Counted from the first letter of the stretch, positions 51,992 to 60,372 are shown. The stretch is DNA of 64,000 nucleotides from JBBROS01 sp965260935 (GCA_965260935.1 OZ253374.1:372001-436000); one strand, 5' to 3'. Program-made: numbers and translations. The notes: generated by a model from the sequence alone, not told the origin.

Positions 51992-52689
51992 GCCGCCCGG
52001 CTCAGCATCACCCGCCGCCGCCCCTCCTTCAACGGCAGCGCCGCGTAAACGTCCTTCACCGCCTCGGTGATCGCCACTCCCGCCAGTTGCGGCAGCAGGC
52101 GTCGCCCGCCCGCCTCGATCGCCCGGGCGCTGCGCAACGCCAGCCGCAGCCGCAGCGGCGGCATGTGCAGCGCCGTGTCCCGGCGCTCGATCCGGAACAG
52201 GCTCCCGGCCAGCACCCGCCCGATCTGCCCCGGCGAATACGGCTGCCCGGTCCCGAACGGCGTCGTTTCGGCGTGCGCCCAGAACCCCATCCGGTTCGGC
52301 GTCACGGCCAGCAGCCGCCCGTCATCCTTCAGCACCCGCCAAACCTCCCGCAGCAGCGCCCGCGTGTCGTCCGCCGTTTCCAGCCCATGCACCAGCAGGA
52401 CACGGTCGAAGTACAGGTCGCGGAAGGGCAAGGCGCCCTCATCCGTCGCGCACGCCATGTTCCCGCCCGAGGCCGGCCACGCCCCGGCCCGCGTCGGCGC
52501 CGCGGCGATGCAGCGCCCGGCCTCGCCCGACCAGCTCCGCAGATACGGCCCGGCATACCCCAGCCCCAGCACCGACAACCCGGCCAGCGACGGCCACGCC
52601 CGCACCAGCCGCGCGCGCAGCAGCCGGCACGCAACCGCCCCCCGCGCCGTGGCGTAGAACTGGGCCGTGGCTCGCACATCCCCTGTCAT
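51988..52689 (-). CDS. SAM-dependent methyltransferase (class I)
   Basis: 233 residues from ATG 52689 (52701 possible). SAM-binding motif LAGLSVLGLGYAGPYLRSW, acidic post-motif region, motif LPFRDLYFDRVLLVHGLE, LREVWRVLKDDGRLLAVTPN R, typical of Methyltransf_11 proteins. Substrate unknown. In alphaproteobacteria this gene often sits divergently from gloB, as here (83 bases between starts). Confidence 0.9.
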   Translation of the reverse strand: MTGDVRATAQFYATARGAVACRLLRARLVRAWPSLAGLSVLGLGYAGPYLRSWSGEAGRCIAAAPTRAGAWPASGGNMACATDEGALPFRDLYFDRVLLVHGLETADDTRALLREVWRVLKDDGRLLAVTPNRMGFWAHAETTPFGTGQPYSPGQIGRVLAGSLFRIERRDTALHMPPLRLRLALRSARAIEAGGRRLLPQLAGVAITEAVKDVYAALPLKEGRRRVMLSRAA

Positions 52690-52771
52690 GCCCGCCTCCA
52701 TAACATGTCCTGAACGCTTGCGCGCTCCGCGTAGCTGGGACAGGCTCGAATATCGCCCGAAGGACCGCCCC

Positions 52772-53500
52772 ATGCCCCTTTCCGCCCGACCGATCCCCAT
52801 CCTGTCCGACAATTACGCCTGGCTGCTGACGGACGAGGCCACCGGCACGACTGCCATCGTCGACCCGGCCGACGCCCGCGCCTGCATCGCCGCCATCGAG
52901 GGCGCCGGGGGACGCCTCGACATGATCCTCATCACCCACCACCACGACGACCACATCGCCGGCGTCGACGCCGTCCGCGGCCGCTTCGGCTGCAAGGTGG
53001 CCGGTGCCGCCGCCGACGCCCACCGCCTGCCGAAACTCGATATCGAACTGCGCGAGGGCGACGCCGTCGAACTCGGCCAGTCCTCGCTGCGCGTCATCGA
53101 CACGCCGGGCCACACGGTCGGCCACATCGCCTACTACGCCGGGCAAGGCGGCATCCTGATCTCCGCCGACACCCTGTTCAGCCTCGGCTGCGGACGCCTG
53201 TTCGAAGGGACCGCCGCCGACATGTTCGCCAGCCTGCAAAAGCTCGCCGCCCTGCCCGGCGACACCCTCGTCTGCTGCGGCCACGAGTACACCCAATCGA
53301 ACGCCCGCTTCGCCCTGCACGTCGACCCGGACAACGACGCCCTGAAAGCCCGCGCCGCCGCCGTCGATCGCCAGCGCGCCGCGGGCGAGCCCACCGTTCC
53401 CACCCGCCTGTCCGCCGAATTGGCCGAGAACCCTTTCCTCCGCGCCAGATCGGCCGAAGCCCTCGGCGACATCCGCATGCAGAAGGATAACTTCCGGTGA
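52772..53500 (+). CDS. gloB: Hydroxyacylglutathione hydrolase (glyoxalase II)
   Basis: 242 residues from ATG 52772. Hydrolyses S-lactoylglutathione to lactate and glutathione in methylglyoxal detoxification. Binuclear metal site: ITHHHDDHIAG (THxHxDH), His in DTPGHTVGHIAYY, Asp in ISADTLFSLGCGRLFEG, His in CCGHEYTQSNARFAL. C-terminal helical domain with NPFLRARS and the glutathione-binding Lys/Arg. GTGA overlap with the glutathione transferase gene. Confidence 0.96.
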   Translation: MPLSARPIPILSDNYAWLLTDEATGTTAIVDPADARACIAAIEGAGGRLDMILITHHHDDHIAGVDAVRGRFGCKVAGAAADAHRLPKLDIELREGDAVELGQSSLRVIDTPGHTVGHIAYYAGQGGILISADTLFSLGCGRLFEGTAADMFASLQKLAALPGDTLVCCGHEYTQSNARFALHVDPDNDALKARAAAVDRQRAAGEPTVPTRLSAELAENPFLRARSAEALGDIRMQKDNFR

Positions 53501-54087
53501 AGCTGTTCCATTCCCCCACCAGCCCCTACGTGCGCAAGGTCATGGCCTGCGCCATCGCCGTCGGCATCGACGCGCGGATCGAGCTGATCCCCACCGACCC
53601 GCACGCCTCCCCGCCCGGCTTGCTGGCCATGAACCCGCTCTCGCGCGTTCCCTGCCTCGTCACCGACGACGGCCTCAGCCTGTTCGACAGCCCGGTCATC
53701 TGCGAATACCTCGACCACACCGCCGAGGGCGCCCTTTTCCCGCCCTCCGGCCCGGCCCGCTGGCGCGCGTTGAAGCAGCAGGCCGTGGGCGACGGCATCA
53801 TGGACGCCGCCGTCCGCCGCCGCCAGGCCCAGGGCCGTCCCGCCGAGCAGGCCCGTCAAGCGATGATGGACCGCGAGGCCGCCGCCGTCTCCCGCGCGCT
53901 CGCCTCGGTCGAAGCCGAACTCCCGCCCGAGCACCTCGACATCGGCACGATCGCCATCGCCTGCGCCCTCGGCTACCTCGACCTGCGCTTTGCCGGGGAC
54001 AACTGGCGGGCTTCATGCCCGAAGCTCGCCGATTGGTTCGAAGCCATGTCGGCGCGCCCGGAACTCGCCAGAACCGCGCCAGCTTAG
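53497..54087 (+). CDS. Glutathione S-transferase family protein
   Basis: 196 residues, GTG start inside the gloB stop. Thioredoxin-fold N-terminus with the active Ser in LFHSPTSPYVRKV, cis-Pro in LSRVPCLVTDDG and the glutathione contact LFDSPVICEYLD. Helical C-terminal domain TIAIACALGYLDLRF. Coupled to glyoxalase II, so glutathione-dependent detoxification is likely; substrate unknown. Confidence 0.93.
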   Translation: MKLFHSPTSPYVRKVMACAIAVGIDARIELIPTDPHASPPGLLAMNPLSRVPCLVTDDGLSLFDSPVICEYLDHTAEGALFPPSGPARWRALKQQAVGDGIMDAAVRRRQAQGRPAEQARQAMMDREAAAVSRALASVEAELPPEHLDIGTIAIACALGYLDLRFAGDNWRASCPKLADWFEAMSARPELARTAPA

Positions 54088-54129
54088 GACGTGCTCGAAC
54101 CAGCGGCTTGCCTGCCTCCCATGCCGCCC

Positions 54130-54963
54130 TTAGCGGGACGCGACCAGCCCGCCGGCCGCGACCAGGACGGCGGCGAGCACGGTCAGTCCCGTGAACGCCG
54201 TCCATCCGCCGGCCGCGAGCAGCATGGTCGACAGCACCGGGATCGCGAACGCGAACGTGCCCAGCAGCCGCGGGTCGCCGCGCTTCATCCCCCAATCCCA
54301 TAACGCGAACGCCGCCCCGGCCGGCCCCACCCCCATCGCCAGCACCGCAGCCCACTCCGCACCGCTCAAGGCAACAAAACCCCCGAGCAGCATCTGCGTC
54401 GCGCCGGCCAGCACCGCCGTCCCGCCGCAGAACCCGGCAACCGCGCCCACCGGCGCCGAGCCGAACCGCCGCGCCAGCACGGAATACCCGGCCCACACGC
54501 AAGCGCTGCATGCCGCCAGCCCGTAGCCTGCCAAAGCCCCCGCCGGGAACGCCGCCCCGCGCGAGAGCAGGGCCGCGCATCCCGACAAGGCCAACCCCAT
54601 GCCCAGCCAATGCCTCCACCCCAGCCGCATTCCCAGCACCGCCGCCGAGAGCAGCACGATCAACAGCGGCCACGTATAGTTGATCAGGTTGGCTTCAGCC
54701 GCCGGGGCCATCGCCAGGCTGGCGAAATAAAGGGCGTGGAACCCGAACAGGCCGCCCACGCCATGCAGCCAAACAACCAGCGGCTGCCGCAACTGCCAAA
54801 GCTCGCCACGCATCCCGAGCACGCCCAAGCCAAGCACGGCGGAAACCGCGAAGCTGAAGGCGACGAGCTGGAACGAGGGCAGCGTTGCCGCCGTCCGCGA
54901 CAGCGGCGCCAGGAACGACCAAAGCAGGATCGCGCCGCATCCCGCCAGGTTCGCGGCGCGCAC
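54130..54963 (-). CDS. EamA/DMT family exporter
   Basis: 277 residues, about ten transmembrane helices in two EamA repeats: GAILLWSFLAPLSRTAA, FHALYFASLAMAPAAEANLI NYTWPLLIVLL, then SACVWAGYSVLARRFG and FALWDWGMKRGDPRLLGTFA. The NYTWPLL and WDWGMKRGD segments match YddG-like aromatic amino acid/metabolite exporters. Stop and start spacing (4 bases to phaB) suggest co-transcription with phaB. Confidence 0.92.
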   Translation of the reverse strand: MRAANLAGCGAILLWSFLAPLSRTAATLPSFQLVAFSFAVSAVLGLGVLGMRGELWQLRQPLVVWLHGVGGLFGFHALYFASLAMAPAAEANLINYTWPLLIVLLSAAVLGMRLGWRHWLGMGLALSGCAALLSRGAAFPAGALAGYGLAACSACVWAGYSVLARRFGSAPVGAVAGFCGGTAVLAGATQMLLGGFVALSGAEWAAVLAMGVGPAGAAFALWDWGMKRGDPRLLGTFAFAIPVLSTMLLAAGGWTAFTGLTVLAAVLVAAGGLVASR

Positions 54964-54967
54964 CTAC

Positions 54968-55690
54968 TCAGTACATATGCTGCCCGCCGTTGATCGACAG
55001 CGTCGACCCGGTGATGAAGTCCGCGTCGTCGCTGGTCAGGAACACCACGCCGCGCGCGATGTCCTCGGCGGTGCCCAGCCGCCCCATCGGGATCCGTGCG
55101 ACGATCTTCGTCAGCACGTCCTCCGGCACGGCCCGCACCATATCCGTGTCCACGTAACCGGGCGCGATCGCGTTGACCGTGATCCCGAACCGCGCCCCTT
55201 CCTGCGCCAAGGCCTTGGTGAACCCGTGGATGCCCGACTTCGCCGCGGCATAGTTCACCTGCCCATACTGCCCGGCCTGCCCATTGATGCTGCCGATATT
55301 GACGATCCGCCCGAACTTGCCGCCCCGCATCCCGTCGAACGCCAGCTTGCACAGGTTGAAGCAACTGCCGAGGTTGGTATCCAGCACCGCGTCCCACATC
55401 TCCCGCGACATCCGCGACATCGTGCCGTCGCGCGTGATCCCGGCGTTGTTCACCAAAATCTCGATCGCCCCGTGCTTCTCCTGGATCTGCTTCACCGCGG
55501 CCTCGCACGCCGCGAAGTCCCCGGCATCGAACCTCATCGTCTCGATGCCGTGGGCCTCGCTGAACCTGCGCGCGGCCTCGTCATTGCCGGCATAGCTGGC
55601 AACCACCTGCCGGCCCGCAGCCTTCAACTCGGTGCTGATCCTCTCGCCAATGCCGCGCGTGCCGCCTGTCACAAGCGCTACCCGTGCCAT
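54968..55690 (-). CDS. phaB: Acetoacetyl-CoA reductase
   Basis: 240 residues. NADPH-dependent reduction of acetoacetyl-CoA to (R)-3-hydroxybutyryl-CoA, second step of PHB synthesis. SDR motifs: ALVTGGTRGIGERIS, NNAGITRDGTMSRM, catalytic Ser in NIGSINGQAGQYGQ and Tyr/Lys in VNYAAAKSGIHGFTKALA, APGYVDTDMV, and the C-terminal STLSINGGQHMY typical of PhaB. GGGAGGAA precedes the start. Confidence 0.97.
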   Translation of the reverse strand: MARVALVTGGTRGIGERISTELKAAGRQVVASYAGNDEAARRFSEAHGIETMRFDAGDFAACEAAVKQIQEKHGAIEILVNNAGITRDGTMSRMSREMWDAVLDTNLGSCFNLCKLAFDGMRGGKFGRIVNIGSINGQAGQYGQVNYAAAKSGIHGFTKALAQEGARFGITVNAIAPGYVDTDMVRAVPEDVLTKIVARIPMGRLGTAEDIARGVVFLTSDDADFITGSTLSINGGQHMY

Positions 55691-55712
55691 CTGTTCCTCC
55701 CTGCTTCACGAT

Positions 55713-55727
55713 TGCAGTTTTCCTGCA
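55713..55727. promoter_or_regulatory. Candidate PhaR site upstream of phaB
   Basis: TGCAGTTTTCCTGCA: two TGCA elements 7 bases apart, 22 bases upstream of the phaB start, resembling a site at the same position before phaA. PhaR proteins of alphaproteobacteria bind TGC-rich pairs; assignment inferred. Confidence 0.4.
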
Positions 55728-55753
55728 TTAAGCCCTGTTTGCCACAATAAAAA

Positions 55754-56926
55754 TCAGCGCTCGACGCACATCGCCACCCCCATGCCGCCGCCGATGCACA
55801 GCGTGGCAAGCCCGCGCCGCGCGTCCCGCCGCGACATCTCGTGCAGCAACGTGACCAGCACCCGCGCCCCGGACGCCCCGATCGGATGGCCGATCGCGAT
55901 CGCCCCGCCGTTCACGTTCACCTTGCCCCCGTCCCAGCCCAGGTCCTTGTTCACCGCGCAAGCCTGCGCCGCGAACGCCTCGTTGGCCTCGACCAGATCC
56001 AGGTCCGCAGCCTGCCACCCCGCCCGCTTCAGCGCCTTGCGCGTCGCCGGGATCGGCCCCGTGCCCATCACCGCCGGCTCCACCCCCGCGGTCGCGAAGC
56101 TCGCGATCCGTGCCAAGGGCTTCAGCCCGCGCCGCTCCGCCTCGGACGCCGACATCACCACCAGAGCCGCCGCCCCGTCGTTGATGCCGCTCGCGTTGCC
56201 CGCCGTCACCGTTCCTTCCTTGCTGAACGCCGGGCGCAGCTTGGCCATCGCCTCCTTCGTGCTGTCGTGCCGGATGTATTCGTCCTCCGAAACCACCGTG
56301 TCGCCCTTGCGCCCCTTGACCGTCACCGGCGTGATCTCGTCCTTGAACCGCCCGGCCTTCTGCGCCTCGCTCGCCTTCTGCTGGCTGCGCGCCGCGAACG
56401 CGTCCTGCTCGTCGCGCGTGATCTGGTACTTGCTCGCCACGTTCTCCGCCGTGGCGCCCATATGGTAGCCGTGGAACGCGTCCCACAGCCCGTCCTTGAT
56501 CATGGTGTCGATCAGCCCGAGGTCGCCCATCTTCACCCCGGCGCGCAGGTAGCTCGCGTGCGTCGACTGGCTCATGCTCTCCTGCCCGCCGGCCACCACG
56601 ATGTCGCTCTGCCCGGTCAGCACCTGCTGCGCCGCCAGCGCCACCGTCCGCAGCCCCGAGCCGCAGACCTGGTTAATGCCGAACGCCGTCTTCTCGTCCG
56701 GGATGCCGGCCATCCGCGCCGCCTGGCGCGCCGGGTTCATTCCCTGCGCCGCCGTCAAAACCTGGCCGAGGATCACCTCGTCCACCTCGCCCGGCTCCAG
56801 CCCGGCCCGCTCCACCGCCGCCTTGACCGCGGCGCTGCCCAGCACATGCGCCGGCACCCCCCCGAATGCGCCGTTGAAACTGCCGACCGGCGTCCTGGTC
56901 GCCGCAACGATCACCACGTCTTCCAT
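55754..56926 (-). CDS. phaA: Acetyl-CoA C-acetyltransferase (beta-ketothiolase)
   Basis: 390 residues. Condenses two acetyl-CoA to acetoacetyl-CoA, first step of PHB synthesis. Active-site Cys in FGINQVCGSGLRTVALAAQQ, His in IAIGHPIGASGARVLVTLL, second Cys in LATLCIGGGMGVAM. N-terminal VIVAATRTPVGSFNGAFGGV is typical. GGAGGGAGG lies upstream. Transcribed ahead of phaB with a 63-base gap that holds a possible operator, so phaB may also have its own promoter. Confidence 0.97.
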   Translation of the reverse strand: MEDVVIVAATRTPVGSFNGAFGGVPAHVLGSAAVKAAVERAGLEPGEVDEVILGQVLTAAQGMNPARQAARMAGIPDEKTAFGINQVCGSGLRTVALAAQQVLTGQSDIVVAGGQESMSQSTHASYLRAGVKMGDLGLIDTMIKDGLWDAFHGYHMGATAENVASKYQITRDEQDAFAARSQQKASEAQKAGRFKDEITPVTVKGRKGDTVVSEDEYIRHDSTKEAMAKLRPAFSKEGTVTAGNASGINDGAAALVVMSASEAERRGLKPLARIASFATAGVEPAVMGTGPIPATRKALKRAGWQAADLDLVEANEAFAAQACAVNKDLGWDGGKVNVNGGAIAIGHPIGASGARVLVTLLHEMSRRDARRGLATLCIGGGMGVAMCVER

Positions 56927-56952
56927 CCTGGCCTCCCTCCTTTGCTCCAGCC

Positions 56953-56971
56953 TGCAATTGTCCTGACTGCA
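56953..56971. promoter_or_regulatory. Candidate PhaR site upstream of phaA
   Basis: TGCAATTGTCCTGACTGCA: TGCA elements 11 bases apart with a shared TGCARTTNTCCTG core, 26 bases before the phaA start. Very similar to 55713-55727. Inferred operator. Confidence 0.4.
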
Positions 56972-57019
56972 ACAGGCAGGGCGTCGATTGCCGGGCCGGC
57001 GATAGCCAGTTATAGGCGC

Positions 57020-58072
57020 TTAAAGCCCCTGCAACCACCCCAGCAGCGTCCGCCACAGGCTCGCCTCGGCCGCGCGCCCGGCCACCATGCCGACATGCCC
57101 CGTCGCCGGGCGATGCACGACGGCGCCCGGGATCGCCCGCGCCAGCGCCATCGCGCTGTCCGGCGGCACGATCCGGTCCCGCCCCGGCACGGCCACGAAG
57201 CACGGCATCGACAGCCGCCCGGGCGTCACCCGCTCGCCCGCGATCCGCCATTCGCCCCGGGCCGGCGCATTGGCCCCGTACCAGCCGCCGACCGTCTCGC
57301 GCGCGATCGCCGCCCCGAGCGGCACGCCGTCGTTCAGCCAATCCTCCAGCGCCACGAACCGCGCCGCCGCCTCGCCCTCCGGGTCCATCGCCCCGAACGC
57401 CCGGAACTTCGCGGCAATGCCTGCTGGGTCGAGGGCGGCGAACAGCGATTGCAGCGCATCGACCGGCAATGTCCCCGTTGTTTGCATCGCCGGCTCGAAC
57501 ATCGGCAGCATCTGCGCGAGCCGCATCGCCGTTCCCCGGCCCGCCGCATGGAAATCCCAAGGCGTGGCGAGCAAGGCCAAGGCCCGCACCCGGTCCGGCC
57601 GGCGCAGCGCCGCCGCCAGCGCCAGCAACCCGCCCATGCAATACCCGGCCAGCACGGCCGGTCCGGGCAATGCCGTCAGCGCCCGCTCGATCCGCCCCGC
57701 CACCTGGTCGGTCAACGTGAACCGCCGCTCCGCCGCGTCCGGCCAGCCCCAATCCAGCAGCAGCGGACGGACCCCGGCCGCCCCGAGCCAGCGCATCATC
57801 GACTGCCCCGGCATCAGGTCGAGGACATAGGACCGGTTGACCAGGCTCGGCACGAACAACACCGGCATGTCGCCCGCCGCCCCGAAATCCAGAACCCGGC
57901 TCGACCCCTCCGCCCAAACGGTCGGCGGGTCGGCCAGCGTCCGCTGCCAGGGATGCCGGCGATAAGCGGCGATTCCCCGGATCAGCCGCGGGTCAGCCGC
58001 CCAGCCCGGCCAGCCGCCGTTCGAGCCCGTCCACCCGGTCGAGCAGCTCTCGGACCAGTTGGTCCCGCCCAT
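57020..58072 (-). CDS. phaC: PHA synthase-like alpha/beta hydrolase (short PhaC)
   Basis: About 350 residues from ATG 58072, which overlaps the upstream small gene by 80 bases; the start is uncertain because the frame is open further. PhaC-like core: IAAYRRHPWQRTLADPPTVW, VPSLVNRSYVLDLMPGQSMM, LLLDWGWPD, lipase-like box GYCMGGLLALAAAL with Cys as nucleophile (as in true PHA synthases), Asp in VAVPGRDRIVPPD and His in ATGHVGMVAG. Size and box fit class III rather than the ~600-residue class I enzymes. Downstream of phaR divergently, upstream of phaAB. Confidence 0.85.
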   Translation of the reverse strand: MGGTNWSESCSTGWTGSNGGWPGWAADPRLIRGIAAYRRHPWQRTLADPPTVWAEGSSRVLDFGAAGDMPVLFVPSLVNRSYVLDLMPGQSMMRWLGAAGVRPLLLDWGWPDAAERRFTLTDQVAGRIERALTALPGPAVLAGYCMGGLLALAAALRRPDRVRALALLATPWDFHAAGRGTAMRLAQMLPMFEPAMQTTGTLPVDALQSLFAALDPAGIAAKFRAFGAMDPEGEAAARFVALEDWLNDGVPLGAAIARETVGGWYGANAPARGEWRIAGERVTPGRLSMPCFVAVPGRDRIVPPDSAMALARAIPGAVVHRPATGHVGMVAGRAAEASLWRTLLGWLQGL

Positions 58073-58325
58073 CAGGTGCAGCAGCAGCGGGCGCGGCCCC
58101 CGCCGGCGCATCGGCCCCGGCAAATCCGCCCGCAGCGTCAAGCCGGGCCGCCCCCGCGGCCAGCATTGCCCGGGCCTGGGCCGCCCAGCCATCGGCCGCC
58201 CGCTGCATCGATTCGTGCGCTTCCCGATCCATCGCCAGCGCGGCCATCTCGCTCTGCCAGATCGTGACCCAATCCTCCAGCAAGGCCAGCCCGGCGGCAT
58301 GTTGCCTTGAATCCAATTCCGTCAT
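57993..58325 (-). CDS. Small helical protein before phaC, possible PhaE-like or phasin-like partner
   Basis: 110 residues from ATG 58325. N-terminal helices DSRQHAAGLALLEDWVTIWQ, SEMAALAMDREAHESMQRAA, an Ala/Pro-rich linker and a C-terminal coiled coil VRELLDRVDGLERRLAGL. Class III synthases need a PhaE subunit encoded just upstream of phaC; this one is much shorter than PhaE but in the right place and translationally overlapped with phaC. Confidence 0.7.
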   Translation of the reverse strand: MTELDSRQHAAGLALLEDWVTIWQSEMAALAMDREAHESMQRAADGWAAQARAMLAAGAARLDAAGGFAGADAPAGAAPAAAAPDGRDQLVRELLDRVDGLERRLAGLGG

Positions 58326-58398
58326 TGCGAATCTGCGATTTGCCACCCATGCTGCATTTGCGTGATACACCACACCGTCAGAAGCGCCAGAGGAAACC
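58326..58398. promoter_or_regulatory. Divergent promoter region between the phaC unit and phaR
   Basis: 73 bases separate the two starts. Contains ctgcgatttg and atgctgcatttgcg, rich in the TGC/TGCA words seen before phaA and phaB, so PhaR may control both directions. No confident -35/-10 pair. Confidence 0.35.
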
Positions 58399-59142
58399 AT
58401 GGCTGATCCTTCGCCGGCCCACACCTCCGAGCCTGCCGTCCAGCAGCCCCCGGTCGTCATCAAGAAATACGCCAACCGGCGTCTCTACAACACCGAGACG
58501 TCAAGCTACATCACGCTCGACAACCTGGCCGACATGATCCGCGCCGGGCGCGACTTCGTCGTCTACGACGCCAAATCGACCGAAGACATCACCCGCGGCG
58601 TACTGACCCAGATCATCGTGGAGGAGGAAAGCAAAGGCGCATCCATGCTGCCGACCGCCTTCCTGCGCCAGCTCATCGGCTTCTACGGCGACAGCCTGCA
58701 AGGCGTCGTGCCGCGTTACCTCGAGCAGGCCATGAGCAACTTCGCGCTGCAACAGAAGCAGATGCGCCAGGTGATGCAGCAGACGTTCAGCCCGTTCATG
58801 CCCATGGGCGTCGAGGAGATAAGCCGTCAGAACATGGTGCTGATGGAGCGGGCGATGTCCATGTTCAACCCCTTCCATCGCCCCGGCGAGCCGGGCGCCC
58901 GCCAACCGGCGCCCGCCGCGAACGCGCCCGGCGGCGACGCGCAACAGCCGGCCAGCGCCGACGTCGATGCCTTGCGCCACGAGATCGACAACCTTCGCGC
59001 CCAGCTCGCCATCGCCCGCGCCGAAGCCGTCGTGCAACACGCGCCGAAGCCCCCCTCGGCGCCTGCGAACATCCTGGCAGACACGCCCAACAACCTGGCA
59101 AACGGACGCAAACCAAAGCCGCCGAAGAAGTTAGCGAACTAG
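58399..59142 (+). CDS. phaR: PHB synthesis regulator PhaR
   Basis: 247 residues. DNA-binding PHB_acc_N domain VVIKKYANRRLYNTETSSYI at residues 20-40, LDNLADMIRAGRDFVVYDAK; then the PHB_acc granule-binding repeat LPTAFLRQLIGFYGDSLQGV VPRYLEQAM. Pro/Ala-rich tail with a helix DVDALRHEIDNLRAQLAIAR. Known PhaR proteins repress phasin and PHB genes and are released by binding nascent PHB granules. Confidence 0.97.
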   Translation: MADPSPAHTSEPAVQQPPVVIKKYANRRLYNTETSSYITLDNLADMIRAGRDFVVYDAKSTEDITRGVLTQIIVEEESKGASMLPTAFLRQLIGFYGDSLQGVVPRYLEQAMSNFALQQKQMRQVMQQTFSPFMPMGVEEISRQNMVLMERAMSMFNPFHRPGEPGARQPAPAANAPGGDAQQPASADVDALRHEIDNLRAQLAIARAEAVVQHAPKPPSAPANILADTPNNLANGRKPKPPKKLAN

Positions 59143-59150
59143 TGTCCTGC

Positions 59151-59178
59151 CCCAGAAGTTCGCCTTCGAACTTCTGGG
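59151..59178. terminator. Intrinsic terminator-like hairpin after phaR
   Basis: Perfect 12-bp stem (cccagaagttcg / cgaacttctggg) with a 4-base loop, 9 bases after the phaR stop. No strong T-run follows, so efficiency is uncertain. Confidence 0.6.
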
Positions 59179-59201
59179 ATAAGCAGGCCACGAAAACAAA
59201 G

Positions 59202-59261
59202 AGCTAGTGTCCCGAGGCACGTAATTTCAACACGACGAATCTTTGGTTCGGGACACTAGCT
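59202..59261. repeat. Inverted repeat between phaR and the cyd genes (MITE-like)
   Basis: Perfect 14-bp arms agctagtgtcccga (59202-59215) and tcgggacactagct (59248-59261), 32 bases apart; the word ctagtgtcc also occurs at 59140. Bounded by TA dinucleotides, like small IS630-type relics. The right arm carries the stop codon region of the small cyd gene. May also terminate both convergent units. Confidence 0.5.
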
Positions 59262-59359
59262 TACCCCTTCAGCACCAACCGGAGCATCAGGCTGGCCGCC
59301 CCAACAACGAGCACGCCCGCGACCCACAGCGCCACGAACCAAGCCACCCGCGACTTCAA
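59261..59359 (-). CDS. Small cyd-associated membrane protein (DUF2474/CydX-like), 32 residues
   Basis: TTG start at 59359 overlapping the cydB stop (TTGA). Sequence begins KSRVAWFVALWVAGVLVVGA and ends LMLRLVLKG: one transmembrane helix after a short basic, Trp-containing head, as in the DUF2474 proteins encoded after alphaproteobacterial cydAB. Such peptides stabilise bd oxidases. Below usual ORF cut-offs, so easily missed. Confidence 0.75.
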   Translation of the reverse strand: MKSRVAWFVALWVAGVLVVGAASLMLRLVLKG

Positions 59360-60372
59360 TGGTAATGCGCCCCGGCCAACACCTTGCCGCGGAACACCCA
59401 ATACGCGTAACCCGTGTAGATCAATATGATCGGGATCAGCACCGAGGCGCCCACCAGCAGGAACACCTGGCTCGCGTGAGGCGCCGCCGCCTGCCAGATC
59501 GTGATGTCCGGCGGGATCATCACCGGCGCCATGCTGATGCCAAGCCCGGCAAAGCACATCACGAACCATCCCAGCACGCAAAGGAACGGCGCAAGCTGAC
59601 GCCCGCCCCGGAGCGAGCGCCAGAACGCCACCGCCAACCCGGCCACGATGAGCGGCACCGGGCTGGTCCACAGGATGCCGGGCCAGCCGAACCAGCGCTC
59701 CAGGAAGCGCGGGTCCAGGAACGGCGTCCAAAGGCTCACCGCCCCGATCATCCCAAGCGTGACCGCGCCCAGCACGCTGGCCTGCCGGCGGCAACGGTCA
59801 TGCAGCCCGCCCTCCGTCCGCCAAACCAGCCACGTCGCCCCCAGCAACGCGTAGCCAACCACCACCGCCACGCCGCACAGCACGCTGAACGGCGTCAACC
59901 AGTCGAACCAGCCGCCCGCGTAGGCCCGGCCGACCACCTTGACGCCCTGCAGCAGCCCGCCCAGCGCCGTTCCCTGGCAGAACGCCGCGACCGCCGACCC
60001 GGCAAAGAACGCGAAATCCCACCGCCGCCTGGTGCTGCGCCGGTTGGCCCGGAACCGGAACTCGAACGCGACGCCTCGGAACACCAGCGCCAGCAACATG
60101 CCGATGATCAGCGGATACAGGGCCGGCATGATGATCGCGTAGGCCATCGGAAACACGGCGAACAACCCGCCGCCGCCCAGCACCAGCCACGTCTCGTTCC
60201 CGTCCCACACGGGCGCGATCGAGTTGACCATGATGTCCCGGTCCTCCTCCCCGCCCTCGACGGCGAACAGGATGCCGACGCCCAGGTCGAACCCGTCCAT
60301 CACCACGTAGGCCAGCACCGCGAACGCCAGCAGCCCCGCCCAGATCGGCGTCAGGTCAACGCCCTCCAGCAT
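59356..60372 (-). CDS. cydB: Cytochrome bd-type quinol oxidase subunit II
   Basis: 338 residues from ATG 60372. About nine transmembrane helices; family motifs WAGLLAFAVLAYVVMDGFDL GVG, PVWDGNETWLVLGGGGLFA, PALYPLIIGMLLALVFRGVA FEFR, and the end ILIYTGYAYWVFRGKV. Forms the membrane terminal oxidase with CydA. Start overlaps the cydA stop by one base (TGATG). Confidence 0.96.
   Translation of the reverse strand: MLEGVDLTPIWAGLLAFAVLAYVVMDGFDLGVGILFAVEGGEEDRDIMVNSIAPVWDGNETWLVLGGGGLFAVFPMAYAIIMPALYPLIIGMLLALVFRGVAFEFRFRANRRSTRRRWDFAFFAGSAVAAFCQGTALGGLLQGVKVVGRAYAGGWFDWLTPFSVLCGVAVVVGYALLGATWLVWRTEGGLHDRCRRQASVLGAVTLGMIGAVSLWTPFLDPRFLERWFGWPGILWTSPVPLIVAGLAVAFWRSLRGGRQLAPFLCVLGWFVMCFAGLGISMAPVMIPPDITIWQAAAPHASQVFLLVGASVLIPIILIYTGYAYWVFRGKVLAGAHYH

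Noticed and set aside
55841..58267. 808-codon open frame on the plus strand
   Set aside because: Antisense to phaA and phaC, His/Arg/Pro-rich with no motifs; the pha genes on the other strand are certain.
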